Shown piece after piece: positions 1 through 8,593 of a stretch of 64,000 bases of DNA. Source of the stretch: Akkermansia muciniphila (GTDB lineage: Bacteria > Verrucomicrobiota > Verrucomicrobiia > Verrucomicrobiales > Akkermansiaceae). Below the pieces are notes generated by a model. It was given only the letters and a program-made list of their open reading frames with translations, was not told the origin of the DNA and did no database searches. The position numbers were made by a program, and so were the translations under genes. The stretch is taken from assembly GCA_945890645.1 (NCBI GenBank), contig CAMDCV010000011.1:1-64000 (forward strand), given 5' to 3'. Position 1 is the first letter of the stretch. Every line of letters starts with the position of its first letter.

Positions 1-530
1 CTTCCCTTACCTACCATGATGACGGAGTTGCTGTCGTCCCACCCACTGAGAGTAAGCGGAGCATCAGCGCTTGCTGCGAGAGAATCCGGGATTGATAGCA
101 ACCAGCGACGGAACATGTTTTTGCGCTGGGGCGTGTAAGTGTCTTGAATTTTCGCAGATCCTCCACCGTCAGGAATGGAATATGTGCCATTCAACCAAGT
201 GCCCCAGGAATTATAACTCGCTAGCCAGTGAGGTTGAGCAACGCCCTCGATCGATGCTGTTGCTTGATTGGTGTCAAACAGAGCGGCCTCTGCACTGACC
301 CTCATATCGGGGCCCATTTGTTTTTGTAATTCACCCAGCGCAATCATTAACGCAAGTCGAGCATTGGCGCGGGCAATCGCTTGTGCATCACCCCTACTTG
401 TCGTGCGGAGTGTCACAGATGATAATGACAAAAGAGCAATCGACACTATAACCAGCAATACCAGCATGGATATTGTTATAATAAGGGTGAATCCTCTGTG
501 TTTGTGTAGGCTGAGTTGGGATTTTTTCAT
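1..530 (-). CDS. Large prepilin-like protein, N-terminal part (runs off left edge)
   Basis: Reading the minus strand from an ATG at 530 gives an open frame with no stop to base 1. The start is a basic leader (residues 1-12) followed by R-G-F-T-L and a long hydrophobic helix at about residues 15-38, the layout of a type IV prepilin cleavage site, although residue +5 is Leu rather than the usual Glu. Next comes an Ala-rich amphipathic helix, with A-R-A-N-A-R-L-A-L and A-L-G-E-L-Q at about residues 50-65, resembling the start of GspK/PilX-type large pseudopilins. Large Verrucomicrobial proteins with this N-terminus are familiar to me, but no function is known. It lies downstream of rex on the same strand and has its own candidate promoter. 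The gene is cut by the window edge; its full length cannot be judged. Confidence 0.72.
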   Translation of the reverse strand, partial: MKKSQLSLHKHRGFTLIITISMLVLLVIVSIALLSLSSVTLRTTSRGDAQAIARANARLALMIALGELQKQMGPDMRVSAEAALFDTNQATASIEGVAQPHWLASYNSWGTWLNGTYSIPDGGGSAKIQDTYTPQRKNMFRRWLLSIPDSLAASADAPLTLSGWDDSNSVIMVGKG

Positions 531-554
531 AATCTTGCGATTTGAGATATTTAC

Positions 555-582
555 ATAGTATGACAAAAATTTTCACTGCCAA
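555..582 (-). promoter_or_regulatory. Candidate sigma-70 promoter for the prepilin-like gene
   Basis: On the minus strand TTGGCA (582-577) is followed after 16 bp by TACTAT (560-555), about 25 bp before the ATG at 530. This is a fair match to the housekeeping consensus, and the stretch between rex and the prepilin-like gene is AT-rich. Sequence match only. Confidence 0.4.
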
Positions 583-654
583 GCACGAATTTCGAAAAAA
601 GGAAAATATTTCATGTGCCGAAAACTTCATCTCTGAATGGTGCCATAACCCCAA

Positions 655-1281
655 TCAGCGAATGAAATAACTCAAATTTTCGAGTTCTGAAGCCAGATCC
701 ACGCTATTTACGACGATTTCTTTGGGCACTTCTAGTACGGCTGGTGAGAAATTGAGGATACCTTGGATGCCCGCATTCACCAAACGATTCGCCACTCCTT
801 GGGCAAATTCGGCGGGAACGCAGAGTATCGCAATGCGAACGTGATGTTCTAACAGATACGCTTCCAGTTCTTCTTCTTGGTACAGTGGAACACTGACACC
901 ACGCTTGAGAGCCGCTGCCGGATCTGAGTCAAAGGCCGCCATGACTTCAAAGCCTTCCTTTTGAAATCCTTGATATCGCAGCAGAGCAGAGCCGAGATTA
1001 CCGGCACCCACGAGGATCACCGGTTGCAGCTTTTCCTGACGCAAGGCATCACGAAGCGCTGTCATTAGTGTTTCTACTGGATAGCCGAGACCACGTGTGC
1101 CCCACTGACCGAGGTAAGCGATGTCTTTGCGCAACTGCGAAGAATTCACCCCTGCGGCTTTCGCCAAAGTGCCGGAACTGACAGTGTCGATCGAATTGTC
1201 CGCCAAGCGCTGCAAGCAACGATGATAAGTGGACAGGCGGTAAATCACCTTCTTCGGAATGGCACTTTTTTCCGTCATCAC
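655..1281 (-). CDS. rex: Redox-sensing transcriptional repressor Rex
   Basis: Rex senses the NADH/NAD+ ratio: it binds DNA when NAD+ is high and leaves when NADH binds. The protein has the usual length (208 aa) and layout: an N-terminal winged helix at about residues 1-80, including S-S-Q-L-R-K-D and G-T-R-G-L-G-Y, then a Rossmann domain with G-A-G-N-L-G at 92-97, and a C-terminal swapped helix with V-D-L-A-S-E-L. It follows rpoD with a 14-nt gap on the same strand, so it is probably co-transcribed with the main sigma factor. A perfect Rex-type palindrome lies upstream of nuoG at 46900-46917, giving a likely target in this window. Met1 and Met2 are adjacent, so the start could also be 1278. 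Confidence 0.95.
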   Translation of the reverse strand: MMTEKSAIPKKVIYRLSTYHRCLQRLADNSIDTVSSGTLAKAAGVNSSQLRKDIAYLGQWGTRGLGYPVETLMTALRDALRQEKLQPVILVGAGNLGSALLRYQGFQKEGFEVMAAFDSDPAAALKRGVSVPLYQEEELEAYLLEHHVRIAILCVPAEFAQGVANRLVNAGIQGILNFSPAVLEVPKEIVVNSVDLASELENLSYFIR

Positions 1282-1295
1282 GGGAAACGAAAATG

Positions 1296-3320
1296 TTAGG
1301 CTCCGGGAAGCTCGATAAAGCCCTCTAGCTTGCGAATGCGGGTAGGGTGGCGCATTTTGCGCAGTGCTTTCGCTTCGATCTGACGAATGCGCTCGCGTGT
1401 GACTTGGAATTGACGTCCGACTTCCTCAAGTGTGCGAGAGTAGCCATCCTTGAGTCCGAAACGCTGTTCTAACACTTCGCGCTCGCGCTCCGTAAGGCTA
1501 TCGAGTACATCCTTGATCTTGTCTTTCAGCATCGAGAAGCCGGCTTCTTCCATCGGATTGTCTGCGGACTTGTCTTCGATGAAGTCACCAAACGAAGTAT
1601 CATCGCTATCACCCACGGGTGCTTGCAACGAGATCGGTTGCTGTGCCATTTTAAGAACAGCGCGCACACGTTCTACGGGCAAATGAATTTCCTCGGCAAT
1701 TTCCTCGGGGGATGGCTCGCGACCATATTCCTGCACGAGCTGCTTCTGCACACGCATGAGTTTATTGATCGTTTCGATCATGTGCACAGGAATGCGGATC
1801 GTGCGAGCTTGGTCGGCAATCGAACGAGTGATCGCTTGACGGATCCACCACGTAGCGTAAGTGGAAAATTTATAGCCACGACGGTATTCGAATTTCTCAA
1901 CCGCTTTCATCAGGCCCATGTTGCCCTCCTGAATCAAATCGAGGAACGAAAGACCACGATTGGTGTATTTTTTGGCGATCGAAATCACCAAGCGCAAGTT
2001 AGCCTCGACCATTTCGGTCTTTGCTTTGAGTGCCATCTTCATCCAATGGCGCAAATTCGAATGAGCTTGGTCAAATGTAACGATGGTTTGCCAGGCGTGC
2101 TGTTGAAGTTCACGCACGATATTTTGCGTAGCCTTGTCATCGGGAGTCGCTTGCAATTTGCGACCGTATTTCCAGAATTTCTGCTGATACTCATCCACTT
2201 TCTCGCAGAAATCTTCGACGATCTTTTGCTTGAAGTAAAATTTGATGTAATGGCGGTTCAGATTGCCAATGTTCTTGGCGAATTCCTCTTGGAGCTTTTT
2301 GAGACCACGGGGATTTTTCGCGGTCATCTGGCGAAACAAATCATCGTTCTCCGCATGCAAAGCTTTCAATTGCTCGCACAAACGCGGTAGGCCTTTCATG
2401 TAGCGCTCACGACTTTCGATCTTCTTATCGAGAATCACGCGGTCAAACCGTTCCTTGCCCTTCACTAGCTTATCTGCGAGGTCGAGGTAATCGAGGTGCA
2501 TGAAGCCAAACTGATGCAAATGGCGCGCCACTTCGATTTCTGCATCTTCAATGCGTTTGCTGATTTCCACTTCTTGCTCGCGTGTCAGCAATGGCACTTG
2601 ACCCATTTGCTTGAGATACATGCGAACCGGGTCATCGAGGATGTCGAGCTTCTGTTCGCTCTTGCTTTCATCTTCATCAATTTCGCTTTCGTCACCGCGA
2701 CGGTCTTTAAAGCGATCGACTTCCGAGGCGTCAATGATATCGAATTCCATCGAGCGCAACTGCTCCATGATCGCCTCGACATCGTTGGGATCGACGATGT
2801 TATTGGGCAAAATTTCGTTAATGTCGTCGTAGGTAAGATACTCCTGCTCCTTCGCGAGTTTGATCAGCTCACGAATTTTTTCTTGGATTTCTGGAGTGTG
2901 AATGCGGGGCTTTTCCTTGGCTCCTTTTTTCGATGACTTCTTGGCATCAGGCGCAACTACTGGAGGGGCAATCGCTTGCTTGGTAGCCTTGGCTGCGGGC
3001 TTAGCTGGCGCGGGTTCAACTTTGGTGGCAACCTTAGCAACAAGCTTTTTGCTTTCTACTTTCGCAGGAACGGGCTGTTTTATGCTCGCTTTTACGGGTG
3101 CGGCAGGTGGCTTTTTCGCAGCTACCGGTTTCGCAACTGGTTTAGTGGCTTTCTTAGGAGCGGCTTTGACTGCGGTGCGAGCAGCAGGCTTTTTAGCGGG
3201 AGGAGCCACTTTCGCTCTCGGGCTCACTTTCGAGCTCGTTTTTGGGCTCTTCGCGGACGATTTAGAGCTTGCGGGGGAAGTGGATTGTTTTGGTTTAAGC
3301 GGTGCTTTTTTGGTTCCCAT
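1296..3320 (-). CDS. rpoD: RNA polymerase primary sigma factor RpoD with H1-like N-terminal tail
   Basis: Housekeeping sigma-70 factor, about 674 aa from the chosen ATG at 3320; an upstream in-frame ATG at 3341 is less likely. Residues 1 to about 140 are a Lys/Ala/Pro/Ser tail resembling histone H1. Region 1.1 follows (about 140-200), then region 1.2 starting D-D-P-V-R-M-Y-L at about 230, a long non-conserved region, region 2 ([12 protein letters not shown] and the [10 protein letters not shown] promoter-melting motif), region 3, and region 4 with the -35 helix-turn-helix (R-E-R-I-R-Q-I-E). Rex follows in the same direction. A good TTGACA promoter lies about 100 bp upstream. The tail is the odd feature: it is far more basic than normal region 1.1 leaders and could bind DNA, which is inference. 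Confidence 0.97.
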   Translation of the reverse strand: MGTKKAPLKPKQSTSPASSKSSAKSPKTSSKVSPRAKVAPPAKKPAARTAVKAAPKKATKPVAKPVAAKKPPAAPVKASIKQPVPAKVESKKLVAKVATKVEPAPAKPAAKATKQAIAPPVVAPDAKKSSKKGAKEKPRIHTPEIQEKIRELIKLAKEQEYLTYDDINEILPNNIVDPNDVEAIMEQLRSMEFDIIDASEVDRFKDRRGDESEIDEDESKSEQKLDILDDPVRMYLKQMGQVPLLTREQEVEISKRIEDAEIEVARHLHQFGFMHLDYLDLADKLVKGKERFDRVILDKKIESRERYMKGLPRLCEQLKALHAENDDLFRQMTAKNPRGLKKLQEEFAKNIGNLNRHYIKFYFKQKIVEDFCEKVDEYQQKFWKYGRKLQATPDDKATQNIVRELQQHAWQTIVTFDQAHSNLRHWMKMALKAKTEMVEANLRLVISIAKKYTNRGLSFLDLIQEGNMGLMKAVEKFEYRRGYKFSTYATWWIRQAITRSIADQARTIRIPVHMIETINKLMRVQKQLVQEYGREPSPEEIAEEIHLPVERVRAVLKMAQQPISLQAPVGDSDDTSFGDFIEDKSADNPMEEAGFSMLKDKIKDVLDSLTEREREVLEQRFGLKDGYSRTLEEVGRQFQVTRERIRQIEAKALRKMRHPTRIRKLEGFIELPGA

Positions 3321-3388
3321 AAAGTTGTTAGATCCAGTCAATCAATGAAAAATCGGGAATTTTTGGACAAAATTCACCTATGCTAGGG

Positions 3389-3442
3389 GCTTGCCGACCG
3401 GCAAGCGGGGCGGAAGCTAATGTGCTGATTAAATTTTGTCAA
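3389..3442 (-). promoter_or_regulatory. rpoD promoter and 5' leader hairpin
   Basis: On the minus strand TTGACA (3442-3437), a 17-bp spacer and TAGCTT (3419-3414) form a candidate promoter. Immediately downstream, 3406-3389 is a perfect 7-bp inverted repeat (GCTTGCC / GGCAAGC) with a 4-nt loop. It would sit at or very near the 5' end of an rpoD-rex mRNA. It could stabilise the mRNA, or instead end the lpxA transcript, although no T-run follows it. Confidence 0.5.
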
Positions 3443-3482
3443 GAAGGAATGAACGAAATTTACGATTTTCAAAGCTGCTTGC

Positions 3483-4322
3483 TTACCGGGTTACACCACG
3501 AGGCGAATTTTCCACAAAAGCAATGAGGTCCGCCACGTGCAGATTGCTCGCCGCTGCAGTTGCTTTCAAGGAACTGAGCGCGATGCTCATGTTCTGATCT
3601 TTCTTCAAAAACAGCTTTTTGTAGGCGGACTTCAAGGCTCGGATATCGTCCTCAGAAAACCCTCGTCGCTGCAGGCCAACTTGATTCAAGCCGCGCGTCG
3701 ACGCTGGATTGCCATCAACGATCATATAGGGCGGAATGTCCTGAACGATTTTCGAGCAGCCACCCGTGATGGAATGCTCACCAATGCGGCAAAACTGATG
3801 CACGGCGGTCAAACCAGAAACGATAGCGTAATCGCCGACTTCGACATGGCCTGCCAGTGTTCCATTATTTGACATGATGACATGATTGCCGACTTGGCAA
3901 TCATGAGCGACATGCGCGTAACAAAGAAAAAGATTGTGATTACCGATGCGGGTTGGGATTTCAGCATGGGTGCCGCGATGAACGGTGGAATTTTCGCGAA
4001 ATACATTGTGGTCGCCAATCTCCAGATACGTCGGCTCGCCTATGTATTTAAGATCCTGAGTTCTGCCGCCAATCGCAGCAAAAGCGAAAAATTCATTGTC
4101 GGCACCGATTTTGCAAGGTCCCTCGATGACAACGTGCGAGTGAAGCACACAGCGATCGCCAATGGCAACTCCCTCCCCGATCACGCAATAAGGTCCAATC
4201 GTGACGTCCGTGCCAAGTTCGGCCGTGGGAGAGATGATGGAAGTGGGATGTATCACAGGAAAAAAATGAGGTTGTTGCGGAAGGGTTGCCCGATGCGCGC
4301 GCTCCGTCGGAAATGAACTCAA
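3483..4322 (-). CDS. lpxA: UDP-N-acetylglucosamine acyltransferase LpxA
   Basis: First step of lipid A synthesis: O-acylation of UDP-GlcNAc from acyl-ACP, in the cytoplasm. The protein shows the left-handed beta-helix hexapeptide repeats from about residue 24 (I-H-P-T-S-I-I-S, I-G-P-Y-C-V-I-G), the catalytic His region (A-H-V-A-H-D-C-Q-V-G) and the C-terminal helical domain with R-G-F-S-E-D-D-I, typical of LpxA rather than LpxD. Its presence indicates a Gram-negative envelope. The ATG at 4322 overlaps the stop of the upstream phosphoesterase as ATGA, which supports this start and translational coupling; a GTG at 4256 just before I-H-P-T is the alternative and would match the usual LpxA N-terminus better. 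Confidence 0.95.
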   Translation of the reverse strand: MSSFPTERAHRATLPQQPHFFPVIHPTSIISPTAELGTDVTIGPYCVIGEGVAIGDRCVLHSHVVIEGPCKIGADNEFFAFAAIGGRTQDLKYIGEPTYLEIGDHNVFRENSTVHRGTHAEIPTRIGNHNLFLCYAHVAHDCQVGNHVIMSNNGTLAGHVEVGDYAIVSGLTAVHQFCRIGEHSITGGCSKIVQDIPPYMIVDGNPASTRGLNQVGLQRRGFSEDDIRALKSAYKKLFLKKDQNMSIALSSLKATAAASNLHVADLIAFVENSPRGVTR

Positions 4323-5041
4323 CGCCCTTCGACCAAGCGTGCTGCGAGCATTTCTGGCAAGCCGGCGTCGATGATCTTCTGCTGCGTTTTGGCGAGGTCA
4401 TATTCGAGACGACGGAAAACGACCAAGCGGTTTTCCATATCATAAATCGCATAACACGCGCGCCAATCACCATCGCGTGGCTGGCCCACAGACCCGACGT
4501 TGATGAAATATTTTGCTCCGTCCTCAATCGCCACTGACTCCGCGACTTCCTCATGGACTTTGGAATCTTTGATATAAACGCGGGGCACATGCGTGTGACC
4601 GTGAAAGCACACTTGGGTAAATTGATAAGAAAAATTCGACATCGCATCGAAGCGATTCGTAACATAGTTCCAATTGGCCGGTTGATCCAAAGTGCTATGA
4701 ACTATCGTAAAGTCAGAGACTTGACGCACCATGCGCAATTTGCGCAACCACTCGCGCTGGTCTTCACGCAATTGTTCCCGCGTCCAAATCAAAGCGCTGG
4801 CTGCAGTGGGGTTCATGGCATCGAGGGAATGATCGCCAGCGGCGTCTTCGTCATGATTTCCTTTCACCACCGGGCAATTCATCGCACGCACGATTTCCAG
4901 ACACTCCGAAGGGTTGGCATTGTAACCGACGACATCGCCGAGGCAGACAAAATCCGTGCAGCCTTGCTCGCGGGCATCGGCAAGCACGACCTCTAGGGCC
5001 TCAAGGTTTGCGTGAATGTCACCAAAGAGAGCTATGCGCAT
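4319..5041 (-). CDS. Calcineurin-like metallophosphoesterase
   Basis: A 240-aa cytoplasmic phosphoesterase with the full two-metal motif set: G-D-I-H-A-N near the N-terminus (about 7-12), G-D-V-V-G-Y, G-N-H-D-E, and C-terminal G-H-T-H-V-P. The order and length match the YfcE/ApaH-like group of small phosphodiesterases. The substrate cannot be read from the sequence; nucleotides or diadenosine polyphosphates are possible. Its stop overlaps the lpxA start by 4 nt, so the two genes are probably translated from one mRNA, but a functional link to lipid A is not established. Confidence 0.85.
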   Translation of the reverse strand: MRIALFGDIHANLEALEVVLADAREQGCTDFVCLGDVVGYNANPSECLEIVRAMNCPVVKGNHDEDAAGDHSLDAMNPTAASALIWTREQLREDQREWLRKLRMVRQVSDFTIVHSTLDQPANWNYVTNRFDAMSNFSYQFTQVCFHGHTHVPRVYIKDSKVHEEVAESVAIEDGAKYFINVGSVGQPRDGDWRACYAIYDMENRLVVFRRLEYDLAKTQQKIIDAGLPEMLAARLVEGR

Positions 5042-5131
5042 CAGAACAGATTAGATTGTCGGGTGAGTATGCAAGAAATCACCCGTCTCTGTCGAGACAA
5101 ACTATGCATAGAATGCAAAAAACATCGATCC

Positions 5132-6028
5132 TCAAGGCGGGGGCAACCGTGATTCTAGCAGCCTGATCGCATGATCCACCCCCGTAGTAGGAAGCATCTC
5201 GGCATTATTTTGTCGATATGTGGTGAGCATTTTTAATGCCTCGGCTTCGCTGGCGAAGCAGCGCTGAATCAAGTCCGTGGTCGGCGGCGCATCCGGTTGG
5301 CTCCACTCCAACACAAATAACAAACAGCGCAGAGTATCTACCCGGTTGCGCTGCTGAACGAATAATGTCCGCGCCAAATGCAGCGCTTCGCGCTCTTTTC
5401 CTTCGACTCTTGCGAGACTGTAAAGCCATGCCCGCGCTTCGTATTGTCGTGCTTTGCCCGTATTCCATGACCGTTCGTAAGCCGCCGCCGACTTCGCGTA
5501 ATCCGGATACTTACTTGGGGTGCCATAAAATCGGCCCAAGCTCGACAACAGCGACCAATCCTGCGGATTATGCACCACTCCCCGCTCCAAAAAATGCCGA
5601 CCTTTGAGCACGTAGGATCGGTGCAGCGCTTGTTGACGCGCTGCTGGCAATTCCTCGCGCTCTTTGAAATCGACTGCCGCATTGTAGGCCAAATGCCAAG
5701 CCCCCTCATCCCAATAATAGGGCGTGCGCGGTTCAAGTGCGACGATCAACTCGTATTGCTCCTCCAGCTTCAGCCACTCGCGATTTTCGAACGAACTATA
5801 GGCTTTAAGATTGAAAAATGTCGCCACCACGGTGCGCAATCCCCCCAGAGCGACCACAGCACATGTTTGGCCAATTTTTTCTCTCACGCCAACTTCAAGC
5901 GGACGAAACAACATCCCCTGCTCCGTGAAATCCCGCTGCGCACGCTCCTCCCACGGCGACTTCACAAAACCTGCCGCGAGTAAGGAAACCAACACTACCG
6001 TTATGTTTCGCCACGTTTTCATGCTCAA
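5132..6028 (-). CDS. Membrane-anchored protein of an ABC-2 transporter operon
   Basis: I do not recognise the family. A 298-aa protein with one N-terminal hydrophobic segment (about residues 8-22), then a soluble, mostly helical region. Repeated aromatic/Ala helical pairs (for example around A-A-Y-E-R-S-W and A-R-A-W-L-Y-S-L-A-R) suggest TPR-like repeats. Its ATG overlaps the stop of the upstream permease gene as ATGA, so it is the last gene of an ATPase-permease-partner operon and is probably an accessory or periplasmic part of that transporter. Role inferred from context only. Confidence 0.7.
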   Translation of the reverse strand: MSMKTWRNITVVLVSLLAAGFVKSPWEERAQRDFTEQGMLFRPLEVGVREKIGQTCAVVALGGLRTVVATFFNLKAYSSFENREWLKLEEQYELIVALEPRTPYYWDEGAWHLAYNAAVDFKEREELPAARQQALHRSYVLKGRHFLERGVVHNPQDWSLLSSLGRFYGTPSKYPDYAKSAAAYERSWNTGKARQYEARAWLYSLARVEGKEREALHLARTLFVQQRNRVDTLRCLLFVLEWSQPDAPPTTDLIQRCFASEAEALKMLTTYRQNNAEMLPTTGVDHAIRLLESRLPPP

Positions 6029-6945
6029 AATTCCTTATCGGAAAAGACAAACCACGATAGTAGCGTATAAAGCACCACATAAAATAACGTTAAACCTGCC
6101 AGCGTGCCCACTGCTGCCAGCGCGATGCTTTGACCTTGAATCGCCGCATCCGTGATGTTGAACAACTGATAATTTGGAAACACCAATGCCACCAATTTCA
6201 TCAACAAGCTGCCGAATGTTGTCGTTCCCGCCTCCGAGGAAGCACGATAGTATTCCGCCGCGTCCGCTTGAAAGTATCCCGCCAGATAGGTCATGAAGGA
6301 AACGATGATCGTAAACAAGGTGCTCGTCGAAAATGTCGAAAGCAACAATGAGACCGAACCAATGATCGCCGCTTGCAGAAATATTGCCAAGACTCCCCCT
6401 TGCAGTGACCACGTCACACCATGGGAGAGAATTTCTTGCCGAAGAGAATCGATGGCAACTTCAGTCCAGCCCTTCGCCATCGCGATCTGCACCTGCTGAT
6501 CGAGTAAAACGTTCGTGCGAAAACTCAGCACCAATGTCATCATCAGATTCATCAAACAGAGCGAAACAAAAATCAACAACAGCACGCCTAACAATTTCCC
6601 CACAAGATAATCTAGACGCGGCACGGGTTTTGCTAGGATCGTATAAAGAGTGCGATCCTCCACATCCTTAGGCAGCAATAAGGCCGTGGCAGTAATCCCA
6701 AACACAACGGCAAATAGCTTCATGATGCCCATGCACCAGCCTTTCAACAGCTGCAATTCGCCAGTGTAGATCGCCTCCACACCACCGTATTGTGGCAAGT
6801 CAAAAAACTGTGCCGCCAAAGAAATCACCGCAAAGATCATCAAAAAGTAAAACACCTTCATGCGTACCAATTGCGTGAAGGTGTTCATGGCGATCACATT
6901 CACGCGGCGCGGTTGCAGCCATCGATTGCTTCGTTCTCTCGCCAT
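6025..6945 (-). CDS. ABC-2 type transporter permease
   Basis: An integral membrane protein of about 306 aa from the ATG at 6945, which lies 4 nt after the ATPase stop; a longer in-frame start at 7044 would overlap the ATPase gene heavily and is rejected. It shows an N-terminal helix (about residues 28-46), a large loop, and then several hydrophobic segments, with the D-R-T-L-Y-T-I-L-A-K-P cytoplasmic motif typical of ABC-2 permeases of the NatB/NosY type. Paired with the upstream ATPase it would form an exporter. Substrate unknown. Confidence 0.88.
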   Translation of the reverse strand: MARERSNRWLQPRRVNVIAMNTFTQLVRMKVFYFLMIFAVISLAAQFFDLPQYGGVEAIYTGELQLLKGWCMGIMKLFAVVFGITATALLLPKDVEDRTLYTILAKPVPRLDYLVGKLLGVLLLIFVSLCLMNLMMTLVLSFRTNVLLDQQVQIAMAKGWTEVAIDSLRQEILSHGVTWSLQGGVLAIFLQAAIIGSVSLLLSTFSTSTLFTIIVSFMTYLAGYFQADAAEYYRASSEAGTTTFGSLLMKLVALVFPNYQLFNITDAAIQGQSIALAAVGTLAGLTLFYVVLYTLLSWFVFSDKEF

Positions 6946-6949
6946 ACGA

Positions 6950-7807
6950 TTATGATTTCCCTCCTTGGGTTTCTTGTAAGAACAAACGCTCCAAGGTAGT
7001 TCGCGGCTTCCCCGTGCGCAGCAACTGTGCCGTAGCATCCTCACCGATCAAATGACGTATGCGCTCCACCAGTTCGGGACTCGCGTCTTGCAAAATAATC
7101 TCGGTCTGATTTTCCACCGCGATCAAATCATCAAGCTTGCCTTCCTTCACCATTTTTCCCTGAAAAATAATTCCGACGTGATCGCACACCTCCTGCACCT
7201 GTTCTAACAAGTGGGAACAAAGAAACACCGTCTTGCCGCGATCGCGCAATTGTAAAATCAAATCACGAATCTGCCGGGAGCCGATCGGGTCAACCCCCGC
7301 AGTAGGCTCATCGAGAATCAGCAGTCGCGGGTCCTGCACCAGAGCCTGCGCTAAACCAATGCGTTGCAACATGCCCTTCGAGTAGCCGCCCAGACGTCGG
7401 TCGCGCGCATGACGAAGATCTACCAACTCTAGCAATTCATCGACACGCGCCTCTAACGCTTTTCCACGCAAATCACAAAGTTTCCCGTAAAAGCGCAACG
7501 TTTCAGCTCCTGTGAGATGCTTATAAAAATAGGGATTTTCCGGCAGAAATCCGACATCATTGCGCGAATCCACCTTGAGTGAGTCTTTTCCGAATATCGA
7601 GCATGTGCCTGAGCTTGGTGCGACCAATCCTAGCAATGCCTTCATCGTCGTGGACTTGCCCGAACCATTGGGCCCGATCAACCCATAGACTTCTCCCGCC
7701 TCAATTTGGATGGACACATCATCGACCGCTCGAAACGCCTGCTGCCCACGCAGGGGCATCCGGAAGTCTTTGACAAGATGGCAGATATCAACAGCAAGTG
7801 AACTCAT
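6950..7807 (-). CDS. ABC transporter ATP-binding protein (CcmA/NatA type)
   Basis: A 285-aa cytoplasmic ATPase with Walker A (G-P-N-G-S-G-K-S-T, about 45-53), ABC signature (Y-S-K-G-M-L-Q-R-I-G), Walker B (L-L-I-L-D-E-P-T-A-G) and the switch His (S-H-L-L-E-Q). The family energises ABC-2 permeases; the permease follows 4 nt downstream and a membrane-anchored partner after that. Substrate unknown. First gene of the operon; 173 bp separate it from the divergent small lipoprotein gene, and that space holds no other gene. Confidence 0.93.
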   Translation of the reverse strand: MSSLAVDICHLVKDFRMPLRGQQAFRAVDDVSIQIEAGEVYGLIGPNGSGKSTTMKALLGLVAPSSGTCSIFGKDSLKVDSRNDVGFLPENPYFYKHLTGAETLRFYGKLCDLRGKALEARVDELLELVDLRHARDRRLGGYSKGMLQRIGLAQALVQDPRLLILDEPTAGVDPIGSRQIRDLILQLRDRGKTVFLCSHLLEQVQEVCDHVGIIFQGKMVKEGKLDDLIAVENQTEIILQDASPELVERIRHLIGEDATAQLLRTGKPRTTLERLFLQETQGGKS

Positions 7808-7980
7808 TAAGGTGACGAGAACTTACACAAGTGTGGCGCTCATCACCAATCAAAAAGCAGGAAATTTGGAGACTAACCAGACAGCATACTTTTTCCCTAT
7901 GAATTTCATGGTAGGGATTCACCCCATGGTAGTGATCCTTAATCGGACGAAGTTGAGTTGCGAAGTATCGCATTAAAATT

Positions 7981-8229
7981 ATGAAAAACAAAAGACCTTA
8001 CACAACTCTCATCGCGCTCTGTGGAGCATCTCTCATGGCCATTTCTTGCACCAGTGGACCAAACGCACGTTCAGGAACTGCCGTTGGTGCAGTCGGCGGA
8101 GCAGCCGCAGGTGGCATTATCGGCCATCAAAGTGGTAACACGATGGAAGGCGCCCTCATCGGCGGTGGCCTCGGGGCCCTGGGCGGCAATATGATTGGCG
8201 GAAATAAAGACGAACACAATCGTCGCTGA
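7981..8229 (+). CDS. Small glycine-zipper lipoprotein
   Basis: An 82-aa exported protein: basic N-terminus, hydrophobic h-region and a lipobox-like A-I-S-C at about residues 20-23. After it come repeated G-x3-G motifs (A-V-G-G-A-A-A-G-G-I-I-G and A-L-I-G-G-G-L-G-A-L-G-G), a glycine-zipper segment as in YMGG/Rick_17kDa-type outer-membrane lipoproteins. It probably sits in the outer membrane. A second small lipoprotein follows 28 nt downstream, so they may share an mRNA. Confidence 0.8.
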   Translation: MKNKRPYTTLIALCGASLMAISCTSGPNARSGTAVGAVGGAAAGGIIGHQSGNTMEGALIGGGLGALGGNMIGGNKDEHNRR

Positions 8230-8257
8230 GACCGTTCCATTTTTACCATAACATATT

Positions 8258-8521
8258 GTGAAACTGGAACCATTCCTCACTCGACCAGTGCTCCAAACTC
8301 TAGCGCTTGTCCTACTTAGCATCAGCTCCACCAGTTGCGTGGACGACTTCGGTCACAACGGTGGCCGCCACTCTGGAAATTCCTCGAATCGACGGGACAA
8401 TGACCGCTATTCGAACTTCACAGATCAATGGAAGGACAATCAAGATCATCATTCAAACAACAACAATCACAATAACCGAGACAAAGACAAGAGAAGATAT
8501 GATTCTTTTAATCGTCATTGA
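8258..8521 (+). CDS. Small Asn/Asp/His-rich lipoprotein
   Basis: Unrecognised 87-aa protein. A signal peptide with lipobox S-S-T-S-C ends near residue 27; the rest is an extremely polar stretch rich in Asn, Asp, His and Arg with no hydrophobic core. It is likely lipid-anchored and disordered, and its many His and Asp residues could bind metal ions, which is speculation. A strong terminator follows 20 nt after the stop, consistent with the end of a two-gene unit. Confidence 0.6.
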   Translation: MKLEPFLTRPVLQTLALVLLSISSTSCVDDFGHNGGRHSGNSSNRRDNDRYSNFTDQWKDNQDHHSNNNNHNNRDKDKRRYDSFNRH

Positions 8522-8540
8522 AGAATCCTCTGCCAAACAA

Positions 8541-8575
8541 AAACGCCCGCATGACAACCATGCGGGCGTTTTTTA
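8541..8575. terminator. Bidirectional intrinsic terminator
   Basis: A perfect 13-bp inverted repeat (8541-8553 and 8559-8571, core ACGCCCGCATG) with a 5-nt loop, T-rich on its right and A-rich on its left. It therefore works for both the lipoprotein pair on the plus strand and the secretion operon ending at 8594 on the minus strand. Confidence 0.92.
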
Positions 8576-8593
8576 TGGAAAGGGAATCGTTCG

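Noticed and set aside
2902-3386. Long plus-strand Ala/Phe-rich frames opposite the rpoD tail
   Set aside because: Shadows of the Lys/Ala/Pro repeats; no start context, and the minus-strand RpoD frame is certain.
3389-3406. Hairpin as a strong intrinsic terminator for lpxA
   Set aside because: No T-run follows on the minus strand and it sits at the expected rpoD start site; left as a leader hairpin.
7808-7980. Small RNA or gene in the gap before the glycine-zipper lipoprotein
   Set aside because: Only a short direct repeat (CATGGTAG twice) and no conserved structure or credible ORF.
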